This document shows positions 57,780 to 64,000 of a stretch of 64,000 bases of DNA, one piece after another. The position numbers and the translations under genes were made by a program. The stretch lies in NCBI GenBank assembly GCA_027625915.1, contig JANTQA010000012.1, forward strand, positions 3,866,501 to 3,930,500. The letters run 5' to 3'. Every line of letters starts with the position of its first letter. The first letter of the stretch is position 1. Source of the stretch: Anaeramoeba flamelloides. Its lineage: Eukaryota > Metamonada > Anaeramoebidae. The notes below the pieces were generated by a model that saw only the letters and a list, made by a program, of their open reading frames with translations, made no database searches and had not been told where the DNA came from.

Positions 57780-59280
57780 CTTTATAGTACTTACTCTGTT
57801 GGACAGGTCAATTTTTTTTTAGCATTGTATATTTTTTGAATGTTTTAACACTCTGAAAAGATAGGAATAATTCTTCCTATTTAAATTGAATTTTTGCTAA
57901 AGACTTCAATACTCATATTTCACAACGTTCTCACGTGTACTACTAAGGTTGCTTGAAAGAGTAGTTTAACATTTTGGACAAGACCTTTCTAATACTTTTT
58001 TTCTTCACCTTTTTTTAATGGAAGAACAATTATAATTTGTTGTCATAAAAACAAAATGTTTCGATTTGTTTTTCACATCAAATACATTTAAGAAAGTGAA
58101 TTTTGTTGAAAAAATAAAGAGTTGTTTTCACGGAATGAGAAGACACTTTTGTAAGTCTGTAAAATTTCACTTTTCGACATTTTGAAAATCATTTTAGTAA
58201 TTTCTCAATTTTATAATTTATATTAATAATTGATCATTTTAAAAGTTTTGATTTTTTTGTTACTCAAAACAATTTGTTTTAATTAAACGATATAACAACA
58301 TTGCCATAATGGCTACTAATTACCAGGTTATTCAATAACAAAATTAAATCAAAAAACAAGTAACTTTTCGTAAACTCAGTTTTTCAACATTTTTTCGAAA
58401 AGGTAAAAAATCAATAATCCATAAAAATGTTCTTTTTACTTGCAATGAAAGAAATCTCGAAAAAAAACTCAGAAAACTCACCATTTTTTCCAATCAATTC
58501 AATTAAACTTCGAAAACTTGAACTAAAATCATTTATTTTCGACAAACCTGTTTAACACAGACATCCAAATGAAAAATCGAAAAAAATTTCTAATTGTTTT
58601 GTAAAAAAGATTTTGATTTTGATTTTGGTATGGACACAATTCCCTTTCACTTTAAAAACTACATTTGGCTTTTTACCCTTTGTTTATTTTATTCCAATTT
58701 CTGACAAATCTGCGAACCTTAAAAAGGTGTTCTTGAAAAGAATTAGTGTTTGAGAAAACAACAATTTTGGTTATTTTGCAATTTTTTTTAGAATGTTTGA
58801 AGAAAAGAATTTGACACTAAGAATATTTACCAAAGGAGGATCAAGGAGGTGTCGACGAAAAGTCAATTTCCTAAAAAATTTTTATCCTTCCTAAAAATAA
58901 CTGTTTCTGTAAAAAAGAATATTCCAAAACATTTTATTCATTTCCACAAGAATCCTATCAACAGTTAAAAAAAATTGTCTATTCCAATTTCCATTAACTT
59001 TTAAAACATTTTTTTGATCACACCTCTTTAAAAAGTGCTTTGCAACTTGTTGAAAAACAATTTCAAGATCTAAAAAAAAAAATAATATTTTATTGTAATC
59101 AAATCACATTCAATCCTTCTGATTCCGTAATCCATTTTTTACTTTCCTTCCAATTATTTTAAATTTTCAAATGAAATCTTGGTTTTGTAGAAATTTTCCA
59201 ATTTCGTCTATTCACACTCACAAGAGGAGACTCTGAAAAAAATTGAAAAAAGACTTTTTGTAAAATTACCTTTATGTCAT
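57780..59280 (-). CDS. Unresolved intron-rich coding region or decayed gene
   Basis: On the minus strand several short blocks, each bounded by AG and GT, read as good protein: LEIVFQQVAKHFLK (59069-59024), LSKINDFSSSFRSLIELIGK (58547-58482, bounded by AACAG and GTGAGT) and KGLVQNVKLLFQATLVVH (57988-57935, bounded by ATTAG and GTGAGA). A further stretch (KRTFLWIIDFLPFRKN) follows 58440. I could not join them into one frame-consistent model with confidence, and the plus strand also has few stops here. The exchanger gene shows that such tiny exons are real in this genome. No homologue recognised. Confidence 0.35.
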
Positions 59281-59760
59281 AAATTTCCAAGTGAATGATT
59301 TACAAAATTAAAAATTAATTGTGATCCATTAATGGTTAATGGTTTTAAGTTGTTTCAATGTAACAAAAAACACAAACTAGATCGACAAAAAAGGGAATTT
59401 ACCAATTTAATTCTACAAAAAAAGCTTTGAGATAAAAAAAAAATTTTCGAATTAAAATGGATATGAAATTGGTATTCTATCAAAAGTCTTTGTTTCGGAT
59501 TTTTAAAAATTAAATTTTAAGAATTCAATAAAAATTTGTATTCAAAATCTAGAAGATTATTTGATCTTTGTAAAAACTCAAAAAGGCTCAAAAACAACAA
59601 GAAATACATTTTAGTAGAATTAATAAAAAATTTTCTCAAAGATATTCTATTTTTTTTAAAAATTATTTTTGTTAATTTTTAAACATCACGAATCAATCTT
59701 TTCAAAAATACCTTTATCAACCAAGGCAAATTTCCAAAATTAAAAACCATTTCTTTTCTC
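59281..59760. other. Intergenic, no clear feature
   Basis: Flank before the ATG at 59761. 59341-59430 has a short plus-strand open run (MVNGFKLFQCNKKHKLDRQK) without support. Confidence 0.35.
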
Positions 59761-60387
59761 ATGACCGAAGTAATGCAAAACTACCCAAATATCTTTATTG
59801 AAAAACAAAAATCGAAACAGAATTATTTAGCCCATTTTGATCGCAAACGAATCAACAAGCCAACAAACTTAACACTTCTTTCCCCAGACAACCACAAAAT
59901 CGATCTTCTGAGCAACTTAGACTTAAGCCCTCGCAATTCCAATTATTCTCTGGATTCAGAAAGCAAAAAACAAACAATTACCAACCCAAAAAGAACAGTC
60001 TTTAACCATTTAAAAATCCAAACAAACCTCAATAGCAACTCGATCACAAATTGGTCACCAAGGCTCGTGCAATCTGCAAGATCAATAAACTCATTGGATC
60101 TTTTTTCTGAGGACAAAACAAAAGCCAAAAAAGAAAAAACAACATCTCCGTTGTCACCTCCAAATTCAAAATCATCAAAGGCGACAAAAACAATGCCAAG
60201 GCTGCACGTATGTGACTACACAGAGTATAGCGTTCCTAAAAGCGCAAGAATTACAAGAGAAAATATTTGGAAGGTGACAAAATCTGATCAAGAAACAAAA
60301 AACTACAACAAATACCAATTTAGCAATACTTCAAGGCTACCAAATTTAAAAAAATCTTGTAAGCTTCTAAGTTCGGATAACGACTTG
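59761..60387 (+). CDS. Hypothetical Ser/Asn/Lys-rich protein; possible 5' exon of the PUF gene
   Basis: ATG at 59761 opens a 209-codon stretch of normal protein composition (LTLLSPDNHKIDLLSNLDLS, NWSPRLVQSARSINSLDLFS, RLHVCDYTEYSVPKSARITR) ending at a strong donor, GTGAGT at 60388; beyond this the frame runs into T tracts. No domain is recognised and the protein looks largely disordered, with several SP/TP-type sites. The next plus-strand gene, 1.2 kb on, lacks an N terminus, so this may be its first coding exon. Direct joining to the best acceptor (61573) is out of phase, so an extra small exon or a different acceptor would be needed. A separate gene is equally possible. Confidence 0.6.
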
Positions 60388-61573
60388 GTGAGTTCTTCAC
60401 AATTTAACTTTGATCAAAATAATTGTAAAATTTTTTTTTTTTATTTATTTTTTTTTTTTTTTTTTTTTTTTGAAGTGTTGGAAAGTTTCGATTTTTATTT
60501 TTATTTGTTTTCTGATTATTTTCTGATTTCTAAAATGAAAAAACTTATAAAAACAAACTTAAAACAACTCTAAACAATGAACAAATTTAAAATTGAACCC
60601 ACAAAAAATAATGTTTTCTTTTTTCGAAAAAAAATAATTAACGTATACAAATTTAAAAAAAAAAAATTTGGAATAAAATGTTGTAGAAAAAATTTTAAAA
60701 AAACCTCAAAGGATTTAAAGCTCTTTTCTAACCTTTTTTGAAATACCCTGAATGTTTCTTTATTTTGGAACAATTGTCGTCCTTATGTTTCAAATTTACA
60801 GGTAAAAAAATTTTACTGGTATTTGGATTTGTAAATGAGAAAAAATATTTTACTTGATTTTCAATTACACTTTTTCAAATTGTAAACGCAACATCAAATT
60901 TACAACTTACTTCTTTGAAAACTCAATTTTAAAAGAAAAATCAGGAAAAGGAAGTGAAAATGTTTTCCCATTTATAATTCGATTGCCAGCAAAAAAAAAT
61001 GAAATTATAAAAATTTGAATTGAGTTGCTGAAATAAACAGTGTTAGAGAACAAAACCCTGTGTACAAAATACAGTTGTTTTCAAAAAAGTGAGGAACAGA
61101 TGTTTAAAAAAGTGTTATCCACAAACTACTTCAAAGAGCGAATCAAACAGTTTCAGCAACACTTTTGAAAACTTTTTTCTAGCAGACGTATAATAAATTC
61201 TTTTTTTTTTTTCATTACGATCAAACTCAATTAATGAAGTACCAAAACAAACAATACAGGTGTGTATGCTTGAACTTGATTTCTGTAAAAAATATTTTAA
61301 TTCATGGATAATCAAAACAAAAAATAAAGGATCAAAATTTCATTTTTTACAAAAATAATTATAGCATCTTTATTTGTTCAAATTACTAATTCCTAAAAAC
61401 AAAAATATCTTTATAAGTCGACCTATTAAATAACAATATCTTCCAACGTATATGCTTAATACATAGATATTATTAAATATCTCTGAATTAAATCTTTTTT
61501 GTTCTCAATTATAATTTTTTTTTTTTTCAATTTTTTTTTAATATATATATATGTTTCAATTTAACAATTATAG
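60388..61573. other. Intron or intergenic between the Ser-rich exon and the PUF gene
   Basis: Long T tract at 60448-60471; a fragment of repeat R5 (GAAGTGAAAATGTTTTCCCA) at 60950-60985; a polypyrimidine run and TATAG acceptor at 61513-61573. No further gene identified. Confidence 0.4.
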
Positions 61574-61575
61574 AT

Positions 61576-61606
<31 letters not shown>

Positions 61607-63678
61607 ATAACTTCAAAACAAAAATAAAAAACCGACAAAAAGAAGCAACATTATCAACAAAATCAAAATTAAATATCGATTTAAAAGTTTTCAATTCTAA
61701 TCATGAAATTAAAAATAAGCAAAAATTGAATTTTAATCAAAAAAAAAAAAACCAAAAAAACTATCTAAAAAATAATTATAATTACAACCAAAGCCAAAAC
61801 CAAAACCAAAACCAAAGCCAAAGCCAAAGCCAAAACCAAAACATCCAAGTTGAATACCAACGCCAACAAACCCAACCGCGTCAATATTATGATTATCACC
61901 CAACCAATTACAATCACAATCACAACCACAACCACAACCACAACAATAATTATAATAGATACGTCCCCGAATTTTATCAAAATCAATATAATGTTTCATT
62001 CAATAGAGCATATCACCCACAATACTATGGTAACAGAAGAAATGATCTTTATTTGAATCAAAATTCTAATAAAAAAGAAAATTATTATCCAGATTCCCAA
62101 AAATATACCAATGAGAATATTCAACAAAATTATTCAAATTATCAAAATATTAATTTCAAGCAGAAGCAACAAAAACTACATAATTATAACCACAATTACC
62201 ACAACATCAATCACCATAAACAACAACAACAACAACAACAGCAGCAACAACAGCAGCAGCAACAACAACGCCGACCATTACATCAAAATAATAATCAATA
62301 TACAACACAAAAAAAAAACACCAACCAAGAAACAGAATCTTTACTGAAACAATTCCTAAAAAATCCAGAGGAATTCCAAAAAATTGAACTTTCTCACATT
62401 TCCAATGATATTTTAGATTTCAGTACAGATCAATTAGGATCGAGATTTATTCAAAAAAAATTAGAAAATGCAACAGATAAAGAAAAACGTACATTTTTTA
62501 TACAAGTATTATCAAAATTATTTTTTTTAATGAAAAATGTTTTTGGTAATTACGTGATTCAAAAATTTTTAGAGATCGGTAAATATTTTTCTTTTTTTTC
62601 TTTTTCTTTTTCTTTTTTTTATATTATGGGTTTTTTTTATAAAAAAATGTGATCTAAAAAGTTTTAAAAATTATCTTTCCAACAATTGGAAAACTTCAAT
62701 AGACCTATTTTTAGTAGATTATTAAACTATTTTTTTTTGTCACACTTTTTTCAAATGACTTTATATCATTCTAAAAACTAACAATAAAATACAAACATAT
62801 TAAAATTTAATTTATTAACAATTTTTTTAATTCAAAACCTTTCCTTGGCAAAAATATATCCAAAAAATAACCAAAATAAAAATAAAATAATAGGATTACC
62901 CGAACAAATCCAAACAATCATTGATACTATAAAGGGTAAAATCTACGAATTATCAACTGATATGTATGCGTGCAGAGTTATTCAAAAGGCGATACAATAT
63001 GGCTCTGTAAGGGGAAAAGCAAACATTGTGAACGAAATTTCGCACCAGACCTTTAAGCTATCAAAGGATCAAAATGGTAACCATGTGATACAGAAATGCT
63101 TACAATGCTTACCAGATGAAATCAGATCGAAAATTGTGTTGAATTTAATTGATAATTTAATACCACTTTCAAAGCACCCGTTCGGGTGCCGTACGATCCA
63201 GTGCTTACTAAAAAATTATAAAGGCAAATATTTTGATCAAGTCAAAAACGAAATCGTCTCGAATATTAACACCCTGATCAAAAACCAATATGGTAATTAT
63301 ATTGTGCAGAACTTATTAGAATACGGTTCAAAATATGAGCAATGCACAGTTTTCCAAATCGTTAAAAATAGATTCATCGAATTGTCGCTACACAAATTCT
63401 CCTCAAACATTGTTGAAAAAATTATCATTTTTAGCGACAATAAACAAAAGTCACAAATCATTAGCATCATTTTACAAAATAACGCTAACAATTTAATCAC
63501 TCTAATGAAAGACAAATTTGGCAATTATGTTATTCAACAATTGATCGAACAATCAAATTCCAAACAAAAAAAAATATTAATTCCATATATTTTATCACAT
63601 TTGGAAGAAGTACGCAACTGTAAATTTGGCAAACACATTTTAAAAAAAATCAAACAATTAAAAAAAAATGAAAAGTAA
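61574..63678 (+). CDS. PUM: Pumilio/PUF family RNA-binding protein (N terminus unresolved)
   Basis: Binds 3' UTR Pumilio elements to repress or destabilise mRNA. Exons: about 61574-62578 and 62894-63678, joined in frame by a 315-bp GT-AG intron that falls inside PUF repeat 2/3 (KFLEIG + LPEQIQ). The N-terminal part is disordered (Asn run from AAC repeats, QNQNQSQSQ, HNHNHN, a polyQ run of about 20). Eight PUF repeats follow. Their base-contact triads read, in order, SRxxQ, NYxxQ, CRxxQ, NHxxQ, CRxxQ, NYxxQ, SNxxE, NYxxQ, identical to human PUM1/2, which predicts recognition of UGUAUAUA. There is no in-frame ATG before the PUF domain, so a 5' exon is missing; 61574 follows a good TATAG acceptor. 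Stop TAA 63676-63678. Confidence 0.93.
61576..61603 (+). repeat. (AAC)n microsatellite
   Basis: Nine or so AAC units immediately after the proposed acceptor; read as poly-Asn in the PUF frame. A second triplet run, (CAA/CAG)n at 62221-62269, encodes the polyQ tract. Confidence 0.9.
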
Positions 63679-64000
63679 TATTCAACATTTTTTTTATTTT
63701 TCATTGTTTGGATGGAAAGAGTGAAATTTATATAAAATTACACTTTTCTTTTTATTCTATTATATTCAACATTTTTTAATTATTATTTTTTTTGATTGAT
63801 CATATCCATTTGAAAGAATCAACAAATGTTTTTTTTTTTTTTTTATTATTATTTTTATTATTTATTTTCCATTCTCTTTTTTTTTTTTTTTCAACACTCT
63901 TTCTCGCACCATGTTAAAAGGATTTAAGAAGCAATTGTTTCTATTATATTATCTGTTTAGACTTTTTTTTTTTTTTTTTACTATCTATGTTTTTATTCCA
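63679..64000. other. 3' flank of the PUF gene; possible start of a next gene
   Basis: T- and A-tract sequence. At 63911 an ATG opens MLKGFKKQLFLLYYLFR, then runs into a T tract before the window ends; too short to support a gene. Confidence 0.35.

Noticed and set aside
63911-63961. ATG near the window end as a new gene
   Set aside because: Only about 17 plausible codons before a T tract; cannot be judged without the following sequence.
1-64000. tRNA, rRNA or other structured RNA genes
   Set aside because: No GC-rich cloverleaf-like or rRNA-like segment was recognised by eye; a covariance-model scan would be decisive and was not possible.

Overview
The window is nuclear DNA of a very AT-rich unicellular eukaryote. 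Coding exons are slightly richer in G+C than the surrounding A/T-tract sequence. Introns are GT-AG, from about 115 bp up to 6.5 kb, and proteins carry K/N/Q/E/S low-complexity linkers. Stops are standard (TAA, TAG). A TK1-type thymidine kinase argues against a fungus. A fused tandem thymidine kinase and the overall style would fit a metamonad amoeba such as Anaeramoeba, but this assignment is inference and no rRNA or tRNA is present to test it.

Seven host genes are firm. In order: the C-terminal half of the U1 snRNP protein Prp39 (+, 1190-2348); ribosomal stalk protein P2 (+, 6194-6535); the protein phosphatase 4 catalytic subunit in four exons (+, 15923-21114); a two-domain thymidine kinase in two exons (+, 23943-25333); a type II (Sis1/DNAJB1-like) Hsp40 (-, 28970-30445); a plant NCL-like cation/Ca2+ exchanger (-, 45872-37247) whose three small 5' exons lie 6.5 kb from its last exon; and a Pumilio/PUF RNA-binding protein (+, about 61574-63678). 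Weaker calls are a possible 5' exon or separate gene at 59761-60387, a small tail-anchored protein head-to-head with thymidine kinase, a multi-pass membrane protein exon (49190-49573), a small two-exon ORF (51864-52217), and an unresolved intron-rich minus-strand region (57.8-59.3 kb).

Most of the remaining sequence is mobile-element debris that can be sorted by comparing copies inside the window. There are several TA-flanked, Tc1/mariner-style MITE families; a TTAA-flanked, piggyBac-style family; a roughly 1 kb element with 50-bp inverted ends (8.7 and 17.9 kb); a 3.2 kb element with about 550-bp inverted ends (39.7-42.9 kb); a LINE with reverse-transcriptase and CCHC motifs (26.7-28.0 kb) plus a second LINE 3' end (39.56-39.66 kb); and a three-copy 0.7-0.8 kb dispersed repeat. 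Elements are nested: at 31.1-31.9 kb one MITE sits in another that sits in a TTAA element, and related copies elsewhere preserve the empty sites. Introns of the phosphatase and exchanger genes are long because they hold these elements.

The host genes are ordinary housekeeping functions (splicing, translation, phosphatase signalling, nucleotide salvage, protein folding, Ca2+ transport, mRNA control) with no operon-like logic. I found no CRISPR array, rRNA, tRNA or clear new defence-type system. The most distinctive items are the nested elements with in-window empty sites, the asymmetric tandem thymidine kinase, and an F-box-like coding fragment inside a TIR element.
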